30,650 nucleotides of DNA. It comes from CAVSUR01 sp052143655 (lineage in GTDB: Bacteria > Actinomycetota > Actinomycetes > Streptosporangiales > Streptosporangiaceae). This document shows, piece after piece, positions 14,967 through 23,114 of the stretch. Each line of letters starts with the position of its first letter. Position 1 is the first letter of the stretch. The notes under the pieces were generated by a model, which searched no databases, had not been told where the DNA came from, and saw nothing but the letters and a program-made list of their open reading frames with translations. A program made the position numbers and the translations under genes. The stretch lies in contig JBKQSL010000382.1 in assembly GCA_052143655.1 (NCBI GenBank), positions 1-30,650 on the forward strand, written 5' to 3'.

Positions 14967-16046
14967 TCAGCGGTCGAGTTCGCCGCGGATGAACCGCTCC
15001 ACGCTCTGCCGGGCCTCGTCGTCGCTGTACTGCTCGGGCGGCGACTTCATGAAGTACGACGACGCGGACAGGACCGGCCCGCCGATGCCGCGGTCCTTGG
15101 CGATCTTCGCGGCGCGCACCGCGTCGATGATCACCCCGGCGGAGTTCGGCGAGTCCCAGACCTCCAGCTTGTACTCCAGGCTCAGCGGCACGTCGCCGAA
15201 CGAGCGGCCCTCCAGCCGCACGTACGCCCACTTGCGGTCATCCAGCCACGGCACGTGGTCGGACGGCCCTATGTGCACCGCGGCCTTCTCCATCTCGTGC
15301 GGGATCTGCGAGGTGACGGACTGGGTCTTGGACACCTTCTTGGACATGAGGCGCTTGCGCTCCAGCATGTTCATGAAGTCCATGTTCCCGCCGAAGTTGA
15401 GCTGGTAGGTGCGCAGCAGCTCAACCCCGCGGTCCTCGAACAGCTTGGCCAGCACCCTGTGCGTGATGGTCGCGCCGACCTGCGACTTGATGTCGTCGCC
15501 GATGATCGGCACCCCGGCCTCGGCGAACCTGCGCGCCCAGGCCGGGTCCGAGGCGATGAAGACCGGGAGCGCGTTGACGAACGCCACGCCCGCGTCGATC
15601 GCGCACTGGGCGTAGAACCGGTCCGCCTCTTCCGAGCCAACCGGCAGGTAGGAGACGAGCACGTCGGCACGCGCGTCGCGCAGTGCCGCCACCACGTCCA
15701 CGGGCTCCTCGTCCGACTCGGTGATGATCTCCCGGTAGTACTCGCCGAGACCGTCCAGGGTGGGCCCGCGCTGCACGATGACGCCGGTGGGGGGCACGTC
15801 GCAGATCTTGATGGTGTTGTTCTCGCTCGCGACGATCGCCTCGGCAACGTCCCGGCCGACCTTCTTGGCGTCCACGTCGAACGCGGCGACGAACTCCACA
15901 TCCCGCACGTGATACGGACCGAACTGCACGTGCATCAGGCCAGGGACCCGGGCAGCCGGGTCTGCGTCCTGGTAATACTCGACGCCCTGAACCAGGGAGC
16001 TGGCGCAGTTCCCCAGGCCCACGATCGCTACGCGTACCGAACCCAT
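14967..16046 (-). CDS. ino1: inositol-3-phosphate synthase
   Basis: This NAD-dependent enzyme converts glucose-6-phosphate to myo-inositol-3-phosphate, the first step toward mycothiol and phosphatidylinositol. It is 359 residues long, of the short actinobacterial type. The Rossmann motif GLGNCASSLVQGV is at residues 9-21. Conserved active-site stretches are DDIKSQVGATITHR, NFGGNMDFMNM and LEYKLEVWDSPNSAGV, whose lysines are expected to be catalytic. ATG 16046 is preceded by AAGGAG nine bases upstream; an in-frame extension to 16118 lacks support. The padR-like gene is 72 bases upstream on the same strand, an arrangement also seen in M. tuberculosis (Rv0046c-Rv0047c), so the two are probably co-transcribed and share the palindromic operator. 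Confidence 0.97.
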   Translation of the reverse strand: MGSVRVAIVGLGNCASSLVQGVEYYQDADPAARVPGLMHVQFGPYHVRDVEFVAAFDVDAKKVGRDVAEAIVASENNTIKICDVPPTGVIVQRGPTLDGLGEYYREIITESDEEPVDVVAALRDARADVLVSYLPVGSEEADRFYAQCAIDAGVAFVNALPVFIASDPAWARRFAEAGVPIIGDDIKSQVGATITHRVLAKLFEDRGVELLRTYQLNFGGNMDFMNMLERKRLMSKKVSKTQSVTSQIPHEMEKAAVHIGPSDHVPWLDDRKWAYVRLEGRSFGDVPLSLEYKLEVWDSPNSAGVIIDAVRAAKIAKDRGIGGPVLSASSYFMKSPPEQYSDDEARQSVERFIRGELDR

Positions 16047-16118
16047 ACCAGTGTGCTCCTTATCTCCTGCGATGCAGCGGGGCCGGCCGGACTGTCCCGG
16101 CCTGGTCTGTCGCACCAC

Positions 16119-16706
16119 CTAGGTGGGATCGCCGGCGTGGCCGCCGGCCTCGTGACCCGATTCCCGTTCCGAGGCGATCAGCTCGTTCAGCCAGCGGACC
16201 TCGCGCTCGACCGACTCCAGGCCGTGCCGCTGCAACTCGAGGGTGTAGCTGTCCACCCGCTCGCGGGTCCGCGACAGCGCGCCCCGGAAAGACTCCACCC
16301 GCTCTTCCAGTCGGCTGCGCCGCCCCTCCAGGATCCGCAGCCGGACGTCCGCGCGGGTCTGCCCGAAAAACGCGAACCGCACGCCGAATCCGTCGTCGTC
16401 CCAGGCCGCAGGCCCCGCCTGGGACAGCAGATCCTGCAGCCGCTCCTTGCCCTCGGCGGTCAGCCGGTAGACGATCTTCGATCGTCGCCCGGCGAGCGGC
16501 TTGGCGGTGTCCGGCGGGGTCTCCTCGGCGATCAGGCCCTCGGCCAGCAGCTTCTTCAGGCAGGGATACAGCGACCCGTAGCCGAAGGCGCGGAACGCGC
16601 CGAGCACGGCGTTGAGCCGCTTGCGCAGCTCGTAGCCGTGCATGGGAGTCTCGTGCAGCAGCCCGAGCACGGCGAGCTCGAGCACGCCTGACCGCTGGCT
16701 CGTCAC
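16119..16706 (-). CDS. PadR family transcriptional regulator
   Basis: This 195-residue regulator has an N-terminal winged helix typical of PadR (VLELAVLGLLHETPMHGYEL, then RKRLNAVLGAFRAFGYGSLY). It is followed by the wing region with RRSKIVYRLTAEGKERL. The C-terminal half is a long, charged coiled-coil-like helix (about residues 115-185), as in the Vir_act_alpha_C dimerisation domain. GTG 16706 has GGAGGTG ten bases upstream; the much longer open frame above it is antisense to the DUF5318 gene. It likely represses itself and ino1 through the inverted repeat 71 bases upstream. The position equals Rv0047c. The ligand is unknown. Confidence 0.94.
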   Translation of the reverse strand: MTSQRSGVLELAVLGLLHETPMHGYELRKRLNAVLGAFRAFGYGSLYPCLKKLLAEGLIAEETPPDTAKPLAGRRSKIVYRLTAEGKERLQDLLSQAGPAAWDDDGFGVRFAFFGQTRADVRLRILEGRRSRLEERVESFRGALSRTRERVDSYTLELQRHGLESVEREVRWLNELIASERESGHEAGGHAGDPT

Positions 16707-16776
16707 TGCAGCCGCACCTCCTGCCCGGGCATCCGGCGCTCCGGCTGCAGCCTGCCCGCAGCCGTTGTGTACCGGC

Positions 16777-16801
16777 TCGATGTATCGAACCGATACATCG
16801 A
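16777..16801. promoter_or_regulatory. palindromic operator, likely PadR site
   Basis: The sequence holds an uninterrupted 11-bp inverted repeat, tcgatgtatcg and cgatacatcga, around the spacer aac. It contains ATGT and ACAT half-sites in the spacing expected of PadR-type operators. It lies between the padR-like gene and the divergent DUF5318 gene and could control both. Its AT-richness stands out from its surroundings. Confidence 0.75.
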
Positions 16802-16925
16802 CAAGATAGGTGCTAGCGAGGCGGGAACGCAAGTCGGCCGGGCCGGCGGCGCCGTCGGCCGTGTTGCGGCACTGGCCGCCGACTCCGGGCTCGGCCTGCG
16901 GCCGGTTCCGTCGTAACCTGTCGGA

Positions 16926-17324
16926 GTGAGGAGATCGGTGGTGGACTACGGCCTGGCGCGGCGGGCGACGCTCGCGTCGGTCTTCGCAGGCCGGACCACC
17001 ATGACCGACGTCTGCGACGCCCACCCGTACCTGCTGCGCGCCGCCAAGTTCCACGGCGAGCCCACCGACACCAGCTGCCCGATCTGCCGGCGGGTGAAGC
17101 TCACCCACGTCACCTACGTCTACGGGGACGAGCTCGGCCGGTATGAAGGCAGGGTCAAACAGGGCCCAGAACTGGACGAAATGGCCAACGAATACACAGA
17201 GTTCCAGGTGTACGTGGTCGAGGTCTGCCAAAGTTGTGCCTGGAACCACCTGGCGTCGTCCTACGTGCTCGGCACCGGCGAGGCGCCCGCCAAGCGCCGC
17301 CGCCGGGCCAGGGCCAGCGAGTAG
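16926..17324 (+). CDS. DUF5318 zinc-ribbon protein
   Basis: This small soluble protein of up to 132 residues belongs to a conserved actinobacterial family of unknown function (Rv0049 by position). It holds two CxxC pairs, CPIC (near residue 57) and CQSC (near residue 101), which should form a zinc ribbon. It also carries the typical DVCDAHPYLLRAAKFHGEP segment and ends in a basic tail (AKRRRRARASE). Three GTG codons compete: 16926, 16938 and 16941. AGGAG at 16929-16933 favours 16938 or 16941, whereas a TAACCT box at 16914-16919 would put the transcript start at 16926. It is divergent from the padR-like gene and precedes the penicillin-binding protein gene, as in mycobacteria. Confidence 0.88.
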   Translation: MRRSVVDYGLARRATLASVFAGRTTMTDVCDAHPYLLRAAKFHGEPTDTSCPICRRVKLTHVTYVYGDELGRYEGRVKQGPELDEMANEYTEFQVYVVEVCQSCAWNHLASSYVLGTGEAPAKRRRRARASE

Positions 17325-17500
17325 CGCGGCCGCCGCAGTCGGCGGTGCGGCGCTTCCGGCCCGGCCAGGACGGCTAATGCAACGGTTGTGCCTGAAGATC
17401 AGGGCGTTACGCGAGATACTTCCGGGTAACGTAGGGCGCGCCCCAGCCTGGGCGGCGTTGCCCGGCTATGCGACCACCTGACCCCGATCAGCGAGGACGC

Positions 17501-20323
17501 GTGAGTAGTCCAGAGTATCCCGGGCCGTACTGGCAGGATCCGCCTGGCGGCCGCCGTGCCGGGTACGGCAGCGGCGCCCGCGGTCGCGGCGGCGCTCCGG
17601 GCACCGCTTCTGGCCGGGGCAGCTCCGCGCGCGGTAACGGTGGTCCCGGGCTGCGGGCCGTCGGCACACCGCCGCAGGATCACGGCAGCTCATCGCACGG
17701 CGCCGGCCGGGAGTTTCCTGCGGCAGGCGACGAGGGCGGTGCGCAGGCTGTCCGCGAGCTGCGCGGCCGGCTGGGGCTGCCGGACGGCGGCGGGTCGGCT
17801 TACGCCGCAGGCGGCCGCAGCCCGAACGGCTACGCCGCGCCGCCGGGCCGTCCGGGCACCGCAGGCCGGGGCCGGGCTCCGGGCGGTCCTGGGACGCCGC
17901 GCCCCGCACCAGACAGCCGCCGGGCGGGCCGCCGCGGCGGCACCGGCGACGGCGGCCGCCGCCGTCGCCGGTGGCGGCACTGGACCTGGAAGAAAGCGCT
18001 GGGCGTGCTGGTCAGCCTGGGGCTGGTCATACTGGTCGTGGTAATCGCGGGCGTGCTCTACGCCTACAACCACACGCCGATCCCGACCGACGCGACCGAG
18101 GCGGCGCTGCAGCAGTCGTCCGAGGTGTACTTCGCGGGTGGCAAGAGCCAGGTCGGCACGTTCACCACCGGCATCGACCGGCAGATGCTGACCTCCAGCC
18201 AGATCCCCGCGCTGATGAAGAGCGCGATCGTGGCCGCCGAGGACCGGCACTTCTACACCGAGGGCGGCATCTCGATCACCGGGACCGCCCGCGCCGCGTT
18301 CGAGGACGTGTTCGGCAGCGGCGGGCTGCAGGGCGGCTCCACGATCACCCAGCAGTTCGTCCGCAACTATTATGCGGGCATCGGCACCCAGCAGACGATC
18401 AGCAGGAAGATCAAGGAAATCTTCGTCGCGATCAAGCTGGCGCACGAGAAGTCCAAGCAGTGGATCCTCACCCAGTACCTGAACACCGTCTACTTCGGGG
18501 ACAACGCTTATGGGGTCGGCGCCGCAGCGCAGACCTACTTCAGTCGTCCCGCCAGCAAGCTCACCGTCTCGCAGGCGGCGATGCTGGCCGCGATGGTCAA
18601 CCAGCCGGGTTACTTCAACCCCGACCCCAGCTCAGGCGCGCCTTACCGGGGCCTGAAGGCCCGGTGGTCCTATGTCCTGGGCAACATGGTCCGGGACGGC
18701 GCGCTCAGCCGGCAGCAGGCGGCCACCCTGAAGTTTCCCGCGCTGAATCCGGGGCCGCTGGACAACGGCTGGACCGGCTACCGCGGCTACATCATGGAGG
18801 CGGTCGAAACTGAGCTGAGGTCCACCTACCACTTCAGCCAGCAGGAGATCGACACCGGCGGCCTGAAGATCGTCACCACGTTCAGCCGGGCCAAGATGAA
18901 CGCCCTGTACCAGACGGTCGCAGCCGAGAAACGGCAGATGAAGGCGGACGGGCGCGCGCTGCCCTGGTACGCGCATGTCGGCGCCGTGCTGGAGAAGCCG
19001 GGCAGCGGCGCGATCCTGGCCATGTACGCGGGCCCGAGTTACACCGCCAAGGACTGCGCGCGACTGAAGTGCCAGTACAACATGGCCATGCAGAGCCGGA
19101 ATCTGGTCGGCTCCTCGTTCAAGCCCTACGTGCTCGCCACCGCGGTGAAGGAGGGCATGAACGTCTCTGACAGCGTCCTGAACGCGATCGAGCCGATGTG
19201 CGTGCCGCCCGACACGATGCCGCTGACTCTCTCACTGCAGTCAGTGAACTGCCCGGCGGGCTATTTCCCGGTGAACATCGCCGGCGAGAACATGGGCGCG
19301 GTCAGCGTGCCGAAGGCCGCCGCGCTGTCCTCCGACCCGGCCTTCGAGGATCTCGTGCACCGAGCCGGCACCCAGAACACGATCAACCTGGCCAAGTCGT
19401 TCGGGGTCGATGTCGCATCTACCGCCAAGGGCGGCTCCGGGCTGCAGGACAAGGTCGGGCAGGTCGGCATGGCTCTCGGCACCGCCTCGCTGACGGTGGA
19501 GGAGCAGGCGACCACGTTCGCCACCCTCGCCGACGGCGGCATGTACTACACCCCGCACGTCATCGCTCAGCTGAGCAAGGCCGGCAAGAACATCCCGCTG
19601 AAGGTCAGTCACCACCGGGTACTCACGCCGGCGCAGGCGGCGGACGTGGATTACGCGTTGTCGTTCGACACCGTCTACGGCACCGCCTACCCCAACGGCG
19701 TGCTGAACCCGGTCCGGCCGACCATCGCCAAGACCGGCACCACCGACCAGGCACAGTCGGCGTTCTTCATCGGCGCTATCCCGCAGTACTCGCTGGCCAT
19801 CGGGATGTTCACCAATCAGCAGAACGAGCTGGCGGGCGGGCAGACGCTGAATGTGCTGCCGACGATCAACGGGCAGGCCGGCGGATATGGCGGCGCCTGG
19901 CCGACGACGATCTGGCAGGCGTACATGCAGCGGGAATTCGCCAGCCTGCCGGTGCTGCAGATGCCGACCCCGAACTTCACCGGGTTCGTTAAGTGGGTGC
20001 AGGTCAAGCCCAAGCCAAAGCCGCAGCCCAGGCCGAAGCCAAGCCCGTCCTGCGGCGGCCATGCGTTCTGGCACCCGTGCCCGTCTCAGTCACCGGTGCC
20101 GCATCCCAGCCCCAGCTGCGGGTTCGGCATCATCTGCCACACGCCGACGCCGACGCCGACCATCACCGGCGCGCCGACCCCGACGCCGACGCCGACGCAC
20201 TCGTTCGGGCCGCCCGGTGCGCACACGACCGCGGCGACCTCGCTGACCCCGCTGAGCGTGGCGGCCCTCGCGCTGGCCGACGAGCCGCCCTCGGTCGTGC
20301 TGCTGCGGCCGGCGGCAAAATAG
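17501..20323 (+). CDS. ponA: class A penicillin-binding protein (PonA family)
   Basis: This bifunctional peptidoglycan synthase polymerises glycan strands and cross-links stem peptides outside the membrane. A Gly/Arg-rich cytoplasmic tail (about 160 residues) precedes one membrane helix (LGVLVSLGLVILVVVIAGVL). The GT51 transglycosylase domain follows, with catalytic Glu247 in AAEDRHFY, then GGSTITQQFVRNYY and LTQYLNTVYFG. The transpeptidase has nucleophile Ser538 in SSFK and KTGT at 744-747. The expected SxN motif reads Ser-Ser-Asp (610-612). A Pro/Lys/Thr-rich tail ends the protein; no PASTA domain is present. I favour GTG 17501, with GAGGAC just upstream; ATG 17468 is in frame but has no ribosome site. 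It corresponds to ponA1 (Rv0050). Confidence 0.94.
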   Translation: MSSPEYPGPYWQDPPGGRRAGYGSGARGRGGAPGTASGRGSSARGNGGPGLRAVGTPPQDHGSSSHGAGREFPAAGDEGGAQAVRELRGRLGLPDGGGSAYAAGGRSPNGYAAPPGRPGTAGRGRAPGGPGTPRPAPDSRRAGRRGGTGDGGRRRRRWRHWTWKKALGVLVSLGLVILVVVIAGVLYAYNHTPIPTDATEAALQQSSEVYFAGGKSQVGTFTTGIDRQMLTSSQIPALMKSAIVAAEDRHFYTEGGISITGTARAAFEDVFGSGGLQGGSTITQQFVRNYYAGIGTQQTISRKIKEIFVAIKLAHEKSKQWILTQYLNTVYFGDNAYGVGAAAQTYFSRPASKLTVSQAAMLAAMVNQPGYFNPDPSSGAPYRGLKARWSYVLGNMVRDGALSRQQAATLKFPALNPGPLDNGWTGYRGYIMEAVETELRSTYHFSQQEIDTGGLKIVTTFSRAKMNALYQTVAAEKRQMKADGRALPWYAHVGAVLEKPGSGAILAMYAGPSYTAKDCARLKCQYNMAMQSRNLVGSSFKPYVLATAVKEGMNVSDSVLNAIEPMCVPPDTMPLTLSLQSVNCPAGYFPVNIAGENMGAVSVPKAAALSSDPAFEDLVHRAGTQNTINLAKSFGVDVASTAKGGSGLQDKVGQVGMALGTASLTVEEQATTFATLADGGMYYTPHVIAQLSKAGKNIPLKVSHHRVLTPAQAADVDYALSFDTVYGTAYPNGVLNPVRPTIAKTGTTDQAQSAFFIGAIPQYSLAIGMFTNQQNELAGGQTLNVLPTINGQAGGYGGAWPTTIWQAYMQREFASLPVLQMPTPNFTGFVKWVQVKPKPKPQPRPKPSPSCGGHAFWHPCPSQSPVPHPSPSCGFGIICHTPTPTPTITGAPTPTPTPTHSFGPPGAHTTAATSLTPLSVAALALADEPPSVVLLRPAAK

Positions 20324-20367
20324 CCCCGGCCGCACCGCGGACAAGCTAGCCGCCCCGAGCTGACTGA

Positions 20368-21150
20368 CTACCCGCTGAGCTGACTGCGCAGCCAGCGGAT
20401 GTCGGCGGCTGGGTCCGGGGTCTCGCAGATGACCGGTGCGCTCGCTGCGCGAACCACGCCGACGATGAGCGCCGGGTCGATCTGCCCGGACTCCAGGCCC
20501 GCATGCCGGTCCCGGCCGGAGCCGAACTCGTCCCGTGAGTTGTTGCAGTGCACCAGGTCGATGCGCCCGGTGATGGCCAGTACCCTTTCGGCGATTTTGG
20601 AAAGGTCTTCTCCGGACGCGTGCGCGTGGCAGGTGTCGAGGCAGAAGCCGACCTCGCCGCCGCCATCGGCCGCGCCCGCGACCGCGTCCCACAGCCGGGA
20701 AGCCGCGTCCAGGCCGCGTGCCATCGCGCCGTCGCCGCCCGCGGTGTTCTCGATCAGCATCGGCACCGGCCGGTCGATCCGTTCGACCGCCTTGCGCCAG
20801 CTGTCGTATCCCTCCTGCAGGTCGGTCCCGGCGGTCACGTGCCCGCCGTGCACAATCAGGCCCCGGGCGCCGATCGAGGCGGCTGCCTTCAGGTGCTGCT
20901 CGAGCAGCTTGCGGCTGGGGATCCGGATCCGGTTGTTGGGGGACGCGACGTTGATCACGTAGGGCGCGTGCACGTAGGCGTCCACGCCGGCGGCCTCGAA
21001 GGCCGCCCGGACCTGCGCCGCCTCGCCGGGCAGCACCGGCGCCTTCCAGCCCTGCGGATCGCCGAGGAAGAACTGCACAGCGTTGGTGCCCAGCGCGCGC
21101 GCCTGCGCGAGCGGGTCACCGTCATGAATGTGGGCGCCAAGGCGAATCAT
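20368..21150 (-). CDS. nfo: endonuclease IV (AP endonuclease)
   Basis: This 260-residue TIM-barrel enzyme is expected to cut DNA 5' of abasic sites in base excision repair. The family's metal ligands are visible in order: His in YVHAPYVINVASP, His in LIVHGGHVTAG, Glu in LIENTAGG, Asp and His in CLDTCHAHASG, His in LVHCNNSRDEFGSG, Asp-x-His in RDRHAG, and Glu in ICETPD. All three metal sites therefore seem complete. The ATG at 21150 follows a GGGG stretch. It converges on the PBP gene with a 44-base gap and is upstream of nothing obviously related. In M. tuberculosis and Streptomyces this interval usually holds a glycosyltransferase, so this is a local difference in gene content. Confidence 0.94.
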   Translation of the reverse strand: MIRLGAHIHDGDPLAQARALGTNAVQFFLGDPQGWKAPVLPGEAAQVRAAFEAAGVDAYVHAPYVINVASPNNRIRIPSRKLLEQHLKAAASIGARGLIVHGGHVTAGTDLQEGYDSWRKAVERIDRPVPMLIENTAGGDGAMARGLDAASRLWDAVAGAADGGGEVGFCLDTCHAHASGEDLSKIAERVLAITGRIDLVHCNNSRDEFGSGRDRHAGLESGQIDPALIVGVVRAASAPVICETPDPAADIRWLRSQLSG

Positions 21151-21253
21151 GCCCCGAGCCTAACGGGAGCATCCGACAGGCAGGCGGCACCGTGCCCGGG
21201 CGCCCGGGGCGCTGCGCCCGAGGCGCCGGGGCCAGAACCAGGTGGCGGGACGG

Positions 21254-21565
21254 CTAGCCGAAACCGCCGTGCGCTAGGCCCATTCCCATGCCGACGCCGG
21301 CTGCGATCACCCCGGCGATGATGAAGATCCGCTCCTCCCGGGTGGCCGACATCATCTGCGCGCCCATCCCGACGCCGAACGTGATCACGCCGAGCACGGT
21401 GGCGAAGAGGTGCGCCGAGACGACCAGCCCGAGCGCGAAGGAGATGATGCCGGCGACGAACGTGAAGGCTGTCAGGCCGTTCAGCACTGGGTGCCGACGG
21501 CCGTCGCTGTTCAGCGTGAGGTGCCGTGACCGGGCTGCCAGCAGGGATCCGATGGCCTCGGGCAT
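21254..21565 (-). CDS. small membrane protein of unknown function
   Basis: This 103-residue protein has a short polar N-terminus (about 30 residues) and three hydrophobic helices. The first is near TAFTFVAGIISFALGLVVSA, the second near ATVLGVITFGVGMGAQM and the third near IFIIAGVIAAGVGMGMGL. A charged TREER loop sits between the last two. The C-terminus is Gly-rich. ATG 21565 has a strong GGGAGG five bases upstream; the open frame to 21886 would run through the rpsF leader on the other strand and is unlikely. I do not recognise a named family. It is 103 bases upstream of the endonuclease IV gene on the same strand and might share its transcript. Confidence 0.78.
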   Translation of the reverse strand: MPEAIGSLLAARSRHLTLNSDGRRHPVLNGLTAFTFVAGIISFALGLVVSAHLFATVLGVITFGVGMGAQMMSATREERIFIIAGVIAAGVGMGMGLAHGGFG

Positions 21566-21884
21566 TCTGCCTCCCTTGTCCGGGTGTCGCCTGTGTCCAG
21601 TGTGTTCCCGCACCGGCCAGAAGAAAATCCTCCGGGCCGCGACTCCCGCCCGGGCCGTGGCTGGCCCGCGCCCGGGTTGGCGGCCCTTGCCCGGTGCAGG
21701 CCGGCCGCCGGGAGTGATGCGGCGGGAGTACCCGTTATGAATCGAAAAGGGGTTCTGGCGGCGGCCGGAACTGTCGGCGCCGGCTGGTAAGCTGGCGCGG
21801 CTGCAGTCGGCCGTCAGGCCGGCGCAGTTCCTCCTGTCACGGAGAGACCGTGACCGCGTGAGTCCAGAGGAGGCAGTGAAGCGC
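21566..21884. promoter_or_regulatory. divergent intergenic region with rpsF leader hairpins
   Basis: No gene is apparent in these 319 bases between the small membrane protein and rpsF. Near the rpsF end there are two perfect stems: cggcc/ggccg with loop gtca (21808-21821), and gtcacgg/ccgtgac with loop agaga (21836-21854). They would lie in the rpsF mRNA leader. Ribosomal protein S6:S18 leaders autoregulate in many bacteria, but I cannot confirm that consensus here. AGAGGAGG at 21866-21873 is the likely ribosome site. Confidence 0.45.
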
Positions 21885-22175
21885 ATGCGCAGCTACGAGA
21901 TGATGATCATCCTCGATCCCTCGCTCGAGGAGCGCACTATCCAGCCGTCGCTCGATCAGTTTCTCAAGGTCGTCACGACCGCGGGCGGCAGCGTGGACAA
22001 GGTCGACATCTGGGGCCGCCGCCGGCTGGCCTACGAGATCGACAAGAAGTCCGAGGGCATCTACACCGTCATTGACCTGACGGCCGAGCCGGACACCGTG
22101 AAGGAGCTGGACCGCCAGCTGAACCTCAACGAGGCGGTGCTCCGGACCAAGATCATGCGGCCGGACGCGCACTGA
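21885..22175 (+). CDS. rpsF: 30S ribosomal protein S6
   Basis: This 96-residue S6 protein binds S18 and helps form the platform of the small subunit. The family N-terminus MRSYEMMIILDPSLEE and the conserved KVDIWGRRRLAYEI and LNLNEAVLRTKI segments are complete. ATG 21885 matches the usual length; in-frame GTGs at 21858 and 21876 would add residues not expected in S6. AGAGGAGG lies 11 bases upstream of the ATG. It is the first gene of the rpsF-ssb-rpsR-rplI operon, whose order is universal in actinomycetes. Expression is probably growth-rate linked, with possible control by the leader hairpins. Confidence 0.96.
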   Translation: MRSYEMMIILDPSLEERTIQPSLDQFLKVVTTAGGSVDKVDIWGRRRLAYEIDKKSEGIYTVIDLTAEPDTVKELDRQLNLNEAVLRTKIMRPDAH

Positions 22176-22257
22176 GCACGCCCGTGGCGCGCTGACGACG
22201 GTCTGAGCGCGGCGAGCGGCCGCAGCGAGCATCCATCACAGCGAGCAGGAGCACCCG

Positions 22258-22776
22258 ATGGCAGCAGGCGACACCACCATCACGATCATCGGCAACCTCG
22301 TCGGTGATCCGGAACTGCGCTACACCCCGACCGGGCAGGCGGTCGCGACCTTCCGGGTGGCCTCCACCCCCCGGTTCATGGACCGGCAGACGAACGAGTG
22401 GAAGGACGGGGACTCGCTGTTCCTGTCCTGCAACGTCTGGCGGCAGGCAGCGGAGAACGTGGCCGAGTCGCTGCAGCGCGGCATGCGGGTCATCGTCTCC
22501 GGCCGGCTGCGCCAGCGCTCGTACGAGACCCGCGAGGGCGAGAAGCGCACGGTCTACGAGATCGAAGTCGACGAGGTCGGGCCCTCGCTGCGCAACGCGT
22601 CGGCGAAGGTCACCCGGTCCAGCCGGTCCGGCGGCGGCGGGGGCGGCGGCGGCGGTTTCGGCAGCGGCGGCTCCGGCGGGGGCGGCTCCGGCGGGGGCGG
22701 CAGTCGGCCTGCCGACGACCCGTGGGCGTCTGACGCGTCTTCCGATGGCGGCTTCACCGACGAGCCGCCCTTCTAG
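22258..22776 (+). CDS. ssb: single-stranded DNA-binding protein
   Basis: This 172-residue SSB protects single-stranded DNA in replication and repair. The OB fold spans about residues 1-118, beginning TTITIIGNLVGDPELRYTP and including FLSCNVWRQAAENVAESL. The linker is almost pure Gly and Ser, containing a run of nine glycines followed by GGGGS-like units. The C-terminal tip ends DEPPF, the acidic peptide that recruits partner proteins. It is the main SSB given its position between rpsF and rpsR. The gap to rpsF is 82 bases and to rpsR 79 bases, short enough for one operon. Confidence 0.97.
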   Translation: MAAGDTTITIIGNLVGDPELRYTPTGQAVATFRVASTPRFMDRQTNEWKDGDSLFLSCNVWRQAAENVAESLQRGMRVIVSGRLRQRSYETREGEKRTVYEIEVDEVGPSLRNASAKVTRSSRSGGGGGGGGGFGSGGSGGGGSGGGGSRPADDPWASDASSDGGFTDEPPF

Positions 22777-22855
22777 CGGCGGGCCGACCGGTCCGCTGTA
22801 CATCCCATAACCGACCATCCCCGCCGCGGGCGGGGCTCTGCTAAGGAGCACCACG

Positions 22856-23092
22856 ATGGCCAAACCACCGATTCGCAAGCCGAAGAAGAAGGTCTGCCTG
22901 TTCTGCCAGGAGAAGATCAAGCACGTGGACTACAAGGACACGGGGCTGCTGCGGAAGTTCATCTCCGACCGCGGCAAGATCAGGGCCCGGCGGGTTTCCG
23001 GCAACTGCACGCAGCACCAGCGCGACGTCGCCACGGCGATCAAGAACGCGCGCGAGGTGGCGCTGCTGCCCTACACCAGCACTGCGCGCTGA
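22856..23092 (+). CDS. rpsR: 30S ribosomal protein S18, zinc-binding (C+) type
   Basis: This 78-residue S18 binds S6 in the small-subunit platform. Cysteines occur as CLFC near residues 14-17 and again in GNCTQHQR, giving the CxxC...CxxxH pattern of the zinc-binding C+ paralogue. Actinomycetes commonly encode a C- paralogue elsewhere that replaces it under zinc starvation, so a Zur-regulated copy may exist outside this window. AAGGAG lies about seven bases before the ATG. It is in the rpsF operon, 23 bases before rplI. Confidence 0.96.
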   Translation: MAKPPIRKPKKKVCLFCQEKIKHVDYKDTGLLRKFISDRGKIRARRVSGNCTQHQRDVATAIKNAREVALLPYTSTAR

Positions 23093-23114
23093 GACCGAGG
23101 GAGGTAAACCCGCG

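Noticed and set aside
12883..16691. Two long plus-strand frames over the MFS, ino1 and padR genes
   Set aside because: They are shadows of well-supported minus-strand genes and have Arg/Gly/His-rich compositions without any motif.
17405..17431. cgttac/gtaacg inverted repeat upstream of the PBP gene
   Set aside because: The arms are only six bases with a 15-base spacer and no matching promoter spacing, too weak to call an operator.
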